Shown one piece after another: positions 1-5,583 of a DNA stretch of 5,583 nucleotides (positions are counted from its first letter, which is position 1; each line of letters begins with the position of its first letter). Position numbers and translations under genes: made by a program. This stretch comes from Deltaproteobacteria bacterium (GTDB taxonomy: Bacteria > Desulfobacterota > JAFDIG01), in contig JAFDIG010000154.1 in the NCBI GenBank assembly GCA_019308145.1, positions 1-5,583 on the forward strand, read 5' to 3'. The notes beneath the pieces are model-generated. The model did not search any database. It was not told the origin of the DNA and saw only the letters and a list, made by a program, of their open reading frames with translations.

Positions 1-359
1 GGTGCATCCAAAGAATCAACTCCCTTAGACTTAAATATTTCATAAATCTTTCTGGATGTTGTTGGTGCAATAGTAGACATATCAATAAATAACATCCCAG
101 ATCGTAGCCCTTCAATAATACCCTCTGGACCTAGTACAACTTCCTCAACATCAGGTGAATCTGGCAACATCGTTATAACAACATCACTTTTTTGAGTAAC
201 TTCTTTAGGAGAGAAAGCAGGTGTAGCTCCTTCTTTTGCAAGTTCTTCTACAGATGCTCTACTACGGTTATGAACAACTAAAGGGTAACCTGCCTTAAGC
301 AAGTTTTTAGCCATAGGTTTTCCCATTATTCCTAAACCAATAAATCCAATTCGCTCCAT
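1..359 (-). CDS. garR: 2-hydroxy-3-oxopropionate (tartronate semialdehyde) reductase, N-terminal part; runs off the window
   Basis: Predicted to reduce tartronate semialdehyde to D-glycerate with NAD(P)H in the cytoplasm, the second step after hydroxypyruvate isomerase. The 119 complete codons show the start of a beta-hydroxyacid dehydrogenase: the Rossmann signature GFIGLGIMGKPMAKNL at residues 5-20 (GxGxxG at G8, G10, G13), ITMLPDSP at 62-69, GIIEG at 80-84 and FIDMSTIAP at 91-99. The window ends inside LDAP, the beginning of the family's substrate-binding DAPVSGG motif. These motifs closely resemble the GarR/GlxR branch as I recall it. The second strand ends in H29-N30-R31-S32 rather than an acidic residue, which suggests NADPH (inference). 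ATG at 359-357 is chosen because a strong GAGGAGGT lies 5 bases upstream and the Rossmann fold begins at once. The catalytic lysine and C-terminal domain lie outside the window. Sister activities such as 3-hydroxyisobutyrate or L-threonate dehydrogenase cannot be fully excluded. Confidence 0.88.
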   Translation of the reverse strand, partial: MERIGFIGLGIMGKPMAKNLLKAGYPLVVHNRSRASVEELAKEGATPAFSPKEVTQKSDVVITMLPDSPDVEEVVLGPEGIIEGLRSGMLFIDMSTIAPTTSRKIYEIFKSKGVDSLDA

Positions 360-363
360 AAAA

Positions 364-371
364 ACCTCCTC
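364..371 (-). promoter_or_regulatory. Strong ribosome-binding site of garR
   Basis: Minus-strand GAGGAGGT sits 5 bases before the garR ATG and directly after the hyi stop codon (TAA at 374-372). It is the best Shine-Dalgarno match in the window. It fixes the garR start and suggests ribosomes finishing hyi can pass straight to garR. Confidence 0.85.
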
Positions 372-1157
372 TTAAAGCGAAAATCCTAACTCTTTTACCC
401 AACTAAGAGACGAAAGTGTGTCAGGTAAAGGGTTATATTCAAGGCCTACAAATCCTTTATAACCCATTCGATCCAATTCATCAAGCAGAAAGCGATAATT
501 AATCTCTCCAGTACCTGGCTGATGACGCCCTGGATTATCAGCAATTTGGATATGACCGATTCTTGTTAGATTATCTCTAATCGTTTCAGTAAGGTTTCCC
601 TCCATCTTCTGCATGTGGTAAACATCATATTGGAGTTTGATATGAGTCTCTCCTATCTCCTTAAAAAGCCTGATTGTATCCTGAGTGTTGTAAAGGAAAA
701 AACCTGGGATATCATATGTATTAAGAGGCTCAACCAACAAAGTTAAACCCTCTTTTGCCAACTTAAATGAAGCATAACTAAGATTTTTTATCAAAACATC
801 CCTTTGATCCCTTGGTGGAATTCCTTCTAATCTTTTTCCAACAAGGCAATTGATAAGCTTAACGTCAAGCACCCTTGCATACTTAATGGCTTGCTCTACC
901 CCTTTTCGAAAAGTATCGATCTTATTTGGGTCAACTGCTACCCCTCTTTCACCTTTATCCCATTCTCCTGCAGGGAGATTGAACAAAACTTGTTTAAGCT
1001 CATACTTATCTAATAAAGACTTTAGAGTTTCAGGGGGATATTCATAAGGGAACATATACTCCACATAATGAAAGCCAGCTTCTTTAGAAGCTTCAAATCT
1101 ATCCAAAAACGAATATTCTTTGAATAAAAAGTTTAAATTAGCAGAAAACTTAGGCAT
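372..1157 (-). CDS. hyi: Hydroxypyruvate isomerase family protein
   Basis: Predicted cytoplasmic TIM-barrel isomerase that interconverts hydroxypyruvate and tartronate semialdehyde in glyoxylate/glycerate metabolism. The 261 residues match the usual family length (about 260). Visible family motifs are RFEASKEAGFHYVEYMFPYEY at about 20-40, FNLPAGEWDKGERG at 59-72, INCLVGK at 102-108, LLVEPLN at 140-146, QYDVYHMQKMEG at 176-187, HIQIADNPGRHQPGTGEINY at 202-221 and GLEYNP at 238-243. By family knowledge, E143, D178, Q204 and E240 are the expected metal-binding/acid-base residues, and all are present. No signal peptide or membrane segment is seen. The ATG at 1157 is preceded by AAGGGGG at 7 to 8 bases' spacing. 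Its neighbour 12 bases downstream is garR, the same gene order as hyi-glxR in E. coli, which supports the assignment. The close relative 2-oxo-tetronate isomerase (OtnI) uses the same fold, but no otnK or otnC is visible to favour it. Confidence 0.87.
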   Translation of the reverse strand: MPKFSANLNFLFKEYSFLDRFEASKEAGFHYVEYMFPYEYPPETLKSLLDKYELKQVLFNLPAGEWDKGERGVAVDPNKIDTFRKGVEQAIKYARVLDVKLINCLVGKRLEGIPPRDQRDVLIKNLSYASFKLAKEGLTLLVEPLNTYDIPGFFLYNTQDTIRLFKEIGETHIKLQYDVYHMQKMEGNLTETIRDNLTRIGHIQIADNPGRHQPGTGEINYRFLLDELDRMGYKGFVGLEYNPLPDTLSSLSWVKELGFSL

Positions 1158-1218
1158 TTTTAACCCCCTTCTTTATAACTAAATTACAAAATAGTAAAAT
1201 GTTTTTGTACTCACCTTG
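1158..1218. other. 61-base gap between mutL and hyi
   Basis: This is the largest gap in the window. It holds the hyi ribosome-binding site and an AT-rich 7-bp inverted repeat (TACAAAA at 1185-1191 with TTTTGTA at 1203-1209, 11-base spacer). There is no G+C-rich stem followed by a T run on the minus strand, so no intrinsic terminator is supported. The only good -10-like hexamer, TATAAA at 1177-1172, lies so close to the start codon that transcription from it would begin within the ribosome-binding site. The gap therefore neither clearly ends nor clearly begins a transcript. Confidence 0.6.
1164..1170 (-). promoter_or_regulatory. Ribosome-binding site of hyi
   Basis: Minus-strand AAGGGGG ends 6 bases before the hyi ATG. 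It is a G-rich variant of AAGGAGG, weaker than the garR site, and it supports the chosen start. Confidence 0.6.
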
Positions 1219-2934
1219 CTATTCTCTTTTAAACATCTTTTTAACTGAATCATTAGAGATCCTTATATAAATAGGACGCCCATGAGGACAATTTCCAGAA
1301 AAAGGTATAGAATCTAATTCTTTAAATAATGCTTCAATCTCTATTCTGTTTAGAGAATCTTTTGCCCTTATTGCATTATGACAGGCCATAGTGATAAGCA
1401 TTTTTTCTTTTACATCACCAATAATCTTTGAAACACCTTTTGAAATTATTTCTTCTAAAAGATCCTTAAAAAGGCTCTCCCAGTCCTTTCCAGCTAAAAA
1501 AGAAGGTATCTCTTTAACAATAAAATGGTTTCCCCCAAAAGGTTCAATCAAAAAACCAAATTTAATAAGGGCTTCCATATTTTCTTCAACAAAAAGTCTT
1601 TCCTTTAAGCTTAACTCAAGTGGATATGAAACCACAAGAGCTTGTCTTATAATCCCTTTATTTTCATATTGTTTTTTTAATTTCTCAAACATAACCCTCT
1701 CATGAGCAGCATGCTGATCGACCAAAATCAAATCTTCATCAAGTTCACAAAGTATATAGGTATTAGCCAAAGAACCTATGATTTTAAGAGACTGGTAAAA
1801 CCCTTTTTTAGGAAAAGCAATCTCCATCTTTTTTTGAGGTGCAACATTTTTGTCAAAAAAAGATGAAGCAAAAAAGGATGATTTTTCTCGGATTTGTTCC
1901 ACAGTTCTTTGGGCATAGAAATTAATCTCCTCTTTTACCCACGAGGACCTCTTTAGTTCTTCTTTTATTGATTGAGCAATCAAGCGGAAAACCATATTAG
2001 GTTCTCTAAACCTTACTTCAGCCTTTTGAGGGTGAACATTCACATCCACTAAATGAGGAGCAATATCAATATAAAGAATAGAAATAGGATACTTATCCTT
2101 TGATAAAAAATGGCGGTAAGGTTGAATTACACTACTTAATAACATCTTATCCTTAACAATTCTTCTATTGACAAAAAAGAGAATATTTTTGGATGATGAA
2201 CGTGTTATTTCAGGACGAGATATATATCCACTTAACTTTAACATGTTATAATCTCTTTTAATAGGAACTAAACCTTCAAAAAGAGTTTTCCCAAAAATCT
2301 CCCTTACTCTAGCCCCGACTTCTTCTGATTTTAAAGCTCTTAAAAGAAGCTTTCCATTATGGAACAAGGAAAAACTAATATTAGGAAATCCTAAAGCAAA
2401 AAAATTAACATTATCAGTTATATGCAAAAGTTCTGTAGAAGTTGATTTAAGAAATTTCTTTCTTGCAGGTAAGTTAAAAAAAAGCTCTTCTACTTTTACT
2501 TTAGTCCCAGAAGGCATACCAGTTTCATGTTTCTCTTTAATCTTTCCTCCTTCAAGCTTTAAATATATCCCTGAAATATTCTCTTTTACCCGAGATGATA
2601 TCTCCATTATTGAAACTGAAGCAATACTAGGCAAAGCCTCACCCCTAAAGCCAAGAGAAGAGAGTTCCCACAGCTCTTCAACACTTTTTATCTTGCTAGT
2701 AGCATGTCTTTTTAGAGCAATTTCTATCTCTTGTGGTTCTATGCCTTCTCCATTATCTACAACTTCTATTATCTTTTTGCCCCCATCAAAAAGATGAACT
2801 TCTATATCCGTAGCTTTAGCATCAATACTGTTTTCTACTAACTCTTTTACCACAGAGGCAGGTCTTTCTATAACCTCACCCGCTGCAATCTTTGCAACAA
2901 CATCTGATGATAATTGATGAATTTTAGGGGACAT
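1219..2934 (-). CDS. mutL: DNA mismatch repair protein MutL with latent endonuclease domain
   Basis: Couples MutS mismatch recognition to strand incision and removal. The 571 residues have the normal architecture. The N-terminal GHKL ATPase shows ELVENSIDAKAT at 31-42 (E31 and N35 matching the catalytic Glu and Mg-binding Asn), DNGEGIE at 60-66, LGFRGEALPSIASVS at 94-108 and GTKVKVEELFFNLPARKKF at 143-161. The transducer domain follows, with the ATP-contacting lysine expected at K304 in DVNVHPQKAEVRF. A short variable linker spans about 335-380. The C-terminal dimerisation domain carries DQHAAHERVMFE at 406-417, which fits the DQHA(X)2E(X)4E nuclease motif, plus ACHNAIRA at 517-524 and CPHGRP at 549-554, the expected metal-site partners. 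This nuclease type implies strand discrimination without MutH. ATG at 2934 leads directly into the conserved IHQLSSDVVAKIAAGEV segment. It lies 23 bases after accA and is probably in the same operon. No mutS is visible. A possible clamp-binding segment and an internal inverted repeat are listed separately. Confidence 0.97.
   Translation of the reverse strand: MSPKIHQLSSDVVAKIAAGEVIERPASVVKELVENSIDAKATDIEVHLFDGGKKIIEVVDNGEGIEPQEIEIALKRHATSKIKSVEELWELSSLGFRGEALPSIASVSIMEISSRVKENISGIYLKLEGGKIKEKHETGMPSGTKVKVEELFFNLPARKKFLKSTSTELLHITDNVNFFALGFPNISFSLFHNGKLLLRALKSEEVGARVREIFGKTLFEGLVPIKRDYNMLKLSGYISRPEITRSSSKNILFFVNRRIVKDKMLLSSVIQPYRHFLSKDKYPISILYIDIAPHLVDVNVHPQKAEVRFREPNMVFRLIAQSIKEELKRSSWVKEEINFYAQRTVEQIREKSSFFASSFFDKNVAPQKKMEIAFPKKGFYQSLKIIGSLANTYILCELDEDLILVDQHAAHERVMFEKLKKQYENKGIIRQALVVSYPLELSLKERLFVEENMEALIKFGFLIEPFGGNHFIVKEIPSFLAGKDWESLFKDLLEEIISKGVSKIIGDVKEKMLITMACHNAIRAKDSLNRIEIEALFKELDSIPFSGNCPHGRPIYIRISNDSVKKMFKRE
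1627..1644 (-). other. Putative beta-clamp-binding segment in MutL C-terminal domain
   Basis: Residues 431-436, QALVVS, occupy the place where many MutL proteins carry a Q-x-L-(L/I)-x-P clamp-binding hexapeptide (QPLLIP in E. coli, as recalled), just before the PLELS strand. The Gln and the central Leu are kept, but the last position is Ser rather than Pro; a Pro follows two residues later. The placement is by motif order only. Confidence 0.45.
1825..1865. repeat. Perfect 13-bp inverted repeat in the mutL linker
   Basis: CATCTTTTTTTGA at 1825-1837 and its exact reverse complement TCAAAAAAAGATG at 1853-1865 flank a 15-base spacer. The pairing stops at both ends (C1824/A1866 outside, G1838/G1852 inside). 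The arms encode MutL residues around 357-370, in the non-conserved linker, and could form a hairpin of 10 A-T and 3 G-C pairs in the mRNA. No T run follows it on either strand, so it is not a standard terminator. Confidence 0.8.
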
Positions 2935-2945
2935 GAAAAAACTAA

Positions 2946-2950
2946 CCTTT
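2946..2950 (-). promoter_or_regulatory. Distant ribosome-binding site of mutL
   Basis: Minus-strand AAAGG in the accA-mutL gap is the only Shine-Dalgarno-like stretch upstream of the mutL ATG. Its 11-base spacing is longer than the usual 5 to 9, so initiation may be modest or depend on coupling with accA, whose stop codon lies 23 bases upstream. Confidence 0.45.
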
Positions 2951-2957
2951 AACTTTG

Positions 2958-3917
2958 CTATCCTTCAGTAAAAACTCCCATTTTTCTGAATTTTTCATAT
3001 CTTTTCTCAATCAATAGTTGAGTGGGAAGCTGGGTGATTTCATTTAGGTGAGATAATATACTTTCTTTTAGATTATTTGCGGTTGTTTCTGGGTCTCTGT
3101 GTGCACCTCCTAAAGGTTCTTTTACAATTTGATCAATAATATTTAATTCAAAAAGGTCAGAGGCAGTTAACTTTAAAGCTTCTGCAGCTAACTTCCCCTT
3201 AGAACCATCCTTCCATAGAATGGCTGCACAACCTTCAGGTGAGATTACAGAATAGATAGCATTTTCTAACATCAAGATTCTATCCCCAACTCCTAATGCT
3301 AAAGCACCGCCACTTCCGCCTTCTCCAATAATAATAACAATTATTGGTACTTTTAGAATAGACATAACTCTCAAATTTTTTGCTATTGCCTCTGCCTGCC
3401 CTCTCTCTTCAGCACCAACACCAGGGAAAGCACCAGGCGTGTCAATCATTGTAATAATAGGTTTTTTAAATCTTTCAGCTAAACTCATAAGCCTTAAGGC
3501 TTTTCTATAACCTTCAGGGTGAGACATCCCAAAATTATGTGCATTCATATCTTTTGGGTCCTTCCCTTTCTGATGTCCAATCACCATTACTGTTTTCCCA
3601 TCAAGGGAAGCAAACCCACCTATGATAGCTGGATCATCTCTGAAATTTCTATCCCCATGTAACTCAACAAAATTTTTAAAAATCATGTTTATAAAATCAA
3701 GGGTATGAGGACGATCTATATGACGTGCTAATAAAGTTTTTTGCCAAGGAGTAAGGTTTGTAAATATTTCTTGTTTTAATTTATTGATCTTTTTTTCTAG
3801 CTTCTCTATTTCTGATGAAAAATCCTCTCTTCCATCCATTGATAATGCTTTAAGTTCTTCATATCTTGCTTCCAACTCTTTCAATGGCTTTTCAAACTCA
3901 AGATAATGTCTTATCAT
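2958..3917 (-). CDS. accA: Acetyl-CoA carboxylase carboxyltransferase subunit alpha
   Basis: Alpha half of the cytoplasmic carboxyltransferase that, with AccD, moves the carboxyl group from biotin on AccB to acetyl-CoA to make malonyl-CoA, the first step of fatty-acid synthesis. The 319 residues equal the usual AccA length. The start is a predicted coiled coil (about 1-55, rich in Glu/Lys/Leu), followed by LARHIDRPHTLDFI at 63-76 and LHGDRNFRDDPAIIGG at 86-101. The crotonase-type core has MNAHNFGMSHPEGYRKALR at 124-142, IDTPGAFPGVGAEERGQAEA at 158-177, the glycine-rich oxyanion segment GEGGSGGALALG at 198-209 and YSVISPEGCAAILW at 222-235. LGGAHRD at 269-275 and a basic C-terminal region close it. 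No CxxC zinc ribbon is present, so it is not an AccDA fusion and accD must be elsewhere. ATG at 3917 is supported by an AAGGA overlapping the dnaE stop. dnaE-accA adjacency is known from other bacteria, including E. coli. Confidence 0.97.
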   Translation of the reverse strand: MIRHYLEFEKPLKELEARYEELKALSMDGREDFSSEIEKLEKKINKLKQEIFTNLTPWQKTLLARHIDRPHTLDFINMIFKNFVELHGDRNFRDDPAIIGGFASLDGKTVMVIGHQKGKDPKDMNAHNFGMSHPEGYRKALRLMSLAERFKKPIITMIDTPGAFPGVGAEERGQAEAIAKNLRVMSILKVPIIVIIIGEGGSGGALALGVGDRILMLENAIYSVISPEGCAAILWKDGSKGKLAAEALKLTASDLFELNIIDQIVKEPLGGAHRDPETTANNLKESILSHLNEITQLPTQLLIEKRYEKFRKMGVFTEG

Positions 3918-3926
3918 ATACTTAAT

Positions 3927-3931
3927 TCCTT
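3927..3931 (-). promoter_or_regulatory. accA ribosome-binding site overlapping the dnaE stop
   Basis: Minus-strand AAGGA shares two bases with the dnaE TAA (3932-3930) and lies 9 bases before the accA ATG. With only 12 bases between the two genes, accA translation is probably coupled to dnaE. Confidence 0.7.
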
Positions 3932-5583
3932 ATTCAAACATTACAATATTATAACCAAAAAGATTTTCTAATTCCTTAATAAGTTTTTCATTTGGTGAAA
4001 CATTGAAATTTTCAGATAGAGAAATTATAGCTTCAAACTTATCTGGTAAAATCATATGAACAAAAGAAGGAGTGTTTCCTTTGTTCTTTATAAGAATATC
4101 TTTAAATTTATTAAGATATTCGCTATTTAACCCTGGTATTTGAAGCATAAAATGAACCTTTTCAACAAATCTCTCTTTGATCTTTTCTATTGGTATTATC
4201 TCCTGAGCTTTTATCTTTAAACGTTCATCTTCCCCGTTAATCATACCTTTTACGATAACAGGTTCTTCTCCATAAATATACTTGCTATATTTTTGAAAGG
4301 TATCAGGGAAAAGAATAACCTCAGCAAAACCTTTCATATCCTCTATGGTTATAAAAGCCATTTTATCACCCTTTTTGGTTGATATCACCTTAACATCATT
4401 TATAATACCACCAATTTTTATTTCATCTCCACTTTTCATCTCTACTATTGATTTTGTATCACTATTAGTATATCGCATGATTTCTTCTTCAAATTTTATA
4501 AGTGGATGAGAAGTAAGGTAAAAACCAAGAACTTCCCTTTCATACTTTAAAAGTTGATTTTCAGGCCATTCTTTTAAATGAGGTAAAGGAATATTTATGC
4601 CATCCTTTACGCCTTCTTTAAAAGTTTCAAACATACCTAATTGAGGACCATTTTTTTGCCTTTGGATCCTTTGAGCAACTTCTATTGTTTCATCTAATAT
4701 CGCCATCAATTGTGATCTATGCGCACCTATAAAATCAAATGCACCACATTTAATAAGGCTTTCAATTACACGTTTATTTACCTTTCTTAAGTCAACCTTT
4801 TCGCAAAAATCAAGAAGGGATGAAAATTTCCCTTTTTCTTCTCTTGCTTTTATAATGCTATCAATTGCACTTTCACCAAGATTTTTTATTGCAGCTAATC
4901 CAAAACGAATAGCATTCCCTGAAACAGTAAAATCTTTAAAGCTTTCATTTATATCAGGAGGTAATAAAGGGATTTTCTTTTCTTTAAGCTCTGCTATATA
5001 ACGGATTATCTTGTCAGTATCTTCAGCATCACAGGTCATAAGAGCAGACATAAAAGCAAGAGGATAATGAGCTTTAAGATAAGCAGTTTGATATGAAATA
5101 AGAGCATAAGCTGTGCTATGAGATTTGTTAAAACCATATTCTGCAAACTTTGCCATCAAATCAAATATTTTCTCTGCTCTTTTTTTGTCAATTTTTTTCT
5201 TTTTCGCACCTTCCAAAAATTTTTCTTTCTGACGCTCCATTTCAATAGGATTCTTCTTACCCATTGCCTTTCTTAAGATATCTGCATCTACAGGAGAAAA
5301 ATTGGCTAACTTCCTAGCAATCTGCATTACCTGTTCTTGGTATAAAATAACCCCGTATGTCTCCTTTAGAATATCTTTTAATTCTTCAATATCATATTCA
5401 ATATTGGATTTATTATGTTTTCTGTTAACAAACTCATCAACCATGCCTGAACCAATTGGGCCAGGTCTATAAAGTGCCATAAGGGCAATTATATCCTCAA
5501 ATGTTTCTGGTTTTAGCTTTGTTGATAAATCTTTCATTCCTTTGCTTTCAAGTTGGAATATACCAGTTGTTTCACCAGATGAA
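3930..5583 (-). CDS. dnaE: DNA polymerase III alpha subunit, C-terminal half; 5' end outside window
   Basis: Catalytic subunit of the replicative polymerase. The frame is open to the window edge and begins SSGETTGIFQLESKGMKDL, the conserved palm/finger segment, so the true start is far upstream; the internal ATG at 5537 is not the start. About 550 of a usual 1,100-1,200 residues are visible. In visible numbering: residue 18 (Asp of GMKDL) should be the third catalytic Asp (D555 in E. coli); LYRPGP at 37-42; GVILYQEQVMQIA at 77-89; EYGFNKSHSTAYALISYQTA at 148-167. A helix-hairpin-helix region at about 256-283 (VDLRKVNKRVIESLIKCGAF) follows, then the clamp motif QLGMF at 314-318, an OB-fold at about 386-465 (IGGIINDVKVIS, then GFAEVILFP) and a C-terminal domain ending VSPNEKLIKELENLFG. 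The PHP domain and the first two catalytic Asp are not in view. The HhH-then-OB order marks DnaE rather than PolC; no intein or frameshift is seen. Confidence 0.97.
   Translation of the reverse strand, partial: SSGETTGIFQLESKGMKDLSTKLKPETFEDIIALMALYRPGPIGSGMVDEFVNRKHNKSNIEYDIEELKDILKETYGVILYQEQVMQIARKLANFSPVDADILRKAMGKKNPIEMERQKEKFLEGAKKKKIDKKRAEKIFDLMAKFAEYGFNKSHSTAYALISYQTAYLKAHYPLAFMSALMTCDAEDTDKIIRYIAELKEKKIPLLPPDINESFKDFTVSGNAIRFGLAAIKNLGESAIDSIIKAREEKGKFSSLLDFCEKVDLRKVNKRVIESLIKCGAFDFIGAHRSQLMAILDETIEVAQRIQRQKNGPQLGMFETFKEGVKDGINIPLPHLKEWPENQLLKYEREVLGFYLTSHPLIKFEEEIMRYTNSDTKSIVEMKSGDEIKIGGIINDVKVISTKKGDKMAFITIEDMKGFAEVILFPDTFQKYSKYIYGEEPVIVKGMINGEDERLKIKAQEIIPIEKIKERFVEKVHFMLQIPGLNSEYLNKFKDILIKNKGNTPSFVHMILPDKFEAIISLSENFNVSPNEKLIKELENLFGYNIVMFE
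4629..4643 (-). other. Internal beta-clamp-binding pentapeptide of DnaE
   Basis: These codons read QLGMF, matching the Q-x-x-M-F form of the internal clamp-binding motif (QADMF in E. coli DnaE, as recalled). It lies between the helix-hairpin-helix region and the OB-fold, the expected place. It would hold the polymerase on the sliding clamp and supports this being a processive replicative enzyme. Confidence 0.8.

Noticed and set aside
850..1047. Plus-strand open frame of 65 codons
   Set aside because: Lies wholly inside hyi on the opposite strand, has no ribosome-binding site of note and no recognisable protein motif, while hyi is strongly supported.
1077..1092. Near-palindrome AGCTTCT-TT-AGAAGCT in the 5' part of hyi
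   Set aside because: Produced by the repeated Glu-Ala codons of the EASKEA segment; no sign that it is an operator.
1172..1198. Possible hyi promoter TTTACT - 15 bases - TATAAA
   Set aside because: Short spacing, and the predicted start point would fall within the hyi ribosome-binding site.
1262..1291. Possible hyi promoter TTGTCC - 18 bases - TATAAG inside the end of mutL
   Set aside because: The hexamers fall within codons for the conserved CPHGRPIYIR segment, match only partly (4/6 and 5/6), and such matches are frequent in AT-rich DNA.
1391..1705. Plus-strand open frame of 104 codons
   Set aside because: Antisense to the conserved MutL C-terminal domain; composition is a Ser/Phe/Ile-rich mirror of the mutL codons.
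3325..3347. 8-bp inverted repeat CCAATAAT/ATTATTGG in accA
   Set aside because: Encodes the conserved hydrophobic PIIVIII stretch just before the oxyanion motif; the pairing is explained by Ile/Val codons in an AT-rich gene.
5180..5198. Two A7 tracts close together in dnaE, considered as a frameshift site
   Set aside because: They encode a lysine-rich KKKK-I-D-KK stretch and neither is in the X XXY YYZ phase needed for a -1 slip; the reading frame is intact.

Overview
This is an AT-rich bacterial window with five genes, all read from the minus strand. In transcription order (right to left) they are dnaE (C-terminal half only), accA, mutL, hyi and garR (N-terminal third only). Hand counts give roughly 38% G+C for positions 1-360 and 32% for 4201-4440. 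The organism cannot be named from this sequence. MutL carries the latent-endonuclease motif, so this is not an Escherichia-type MutH system. AccA is a stand-alone subunit with no fused AccD zinc domain. The polymerase is DnaE-type (HhH followed by OB-fold), not PolC.

Layout. Positions 3930-5583 hold the C-terminal 550 residues of the replicative DNA polymerase III alpha subunit, including a recognisable beta-clamp-binding pentapeptide. After 12 bases comes accA (2958-3917), the carboxyltransferase alpha subunit of acetyl-CoA carboxylase; its ribosome-binding site overlaps the dnaE stop codon. After 23 bases comes mutL (1219-2934), a mismatch-repair ATPase/endonuclease. A 61-base gap (1158-1218) separates mutL from a two-gene metabolic module: hyi (372-1157, hydroxypyruvate isomerase family) and, 12 bases on, garR (1-359, tartronate semialdehyde reductase family, cut by the window edge). 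There is no gene-free stretch over 300 bases, no RNA gene, no mobile element and no CRISPR array.

How the genes work together. dnaE, accA and mutL look like one housekeeping operon linking replication, fatty-acid synthesis and repair. DnaE and MutL are both expected to touch the sliding clamp. Hyi and GarR catalyse consecutive steps, hydroxypyruvate to tartronate semialdehyde to D-glycerate. They are probably co-translated and may be carried on the same transcript or started separately near the 61-base gap, where I see no convincing promoter or terminator.

I do not see an undescribed system here. The most unusual local structure is a perfect 13-bp inverted repeat inside the variable linker of mutL; its arms contain homopolymer tracts in the phase of -1 slippery heptamers.
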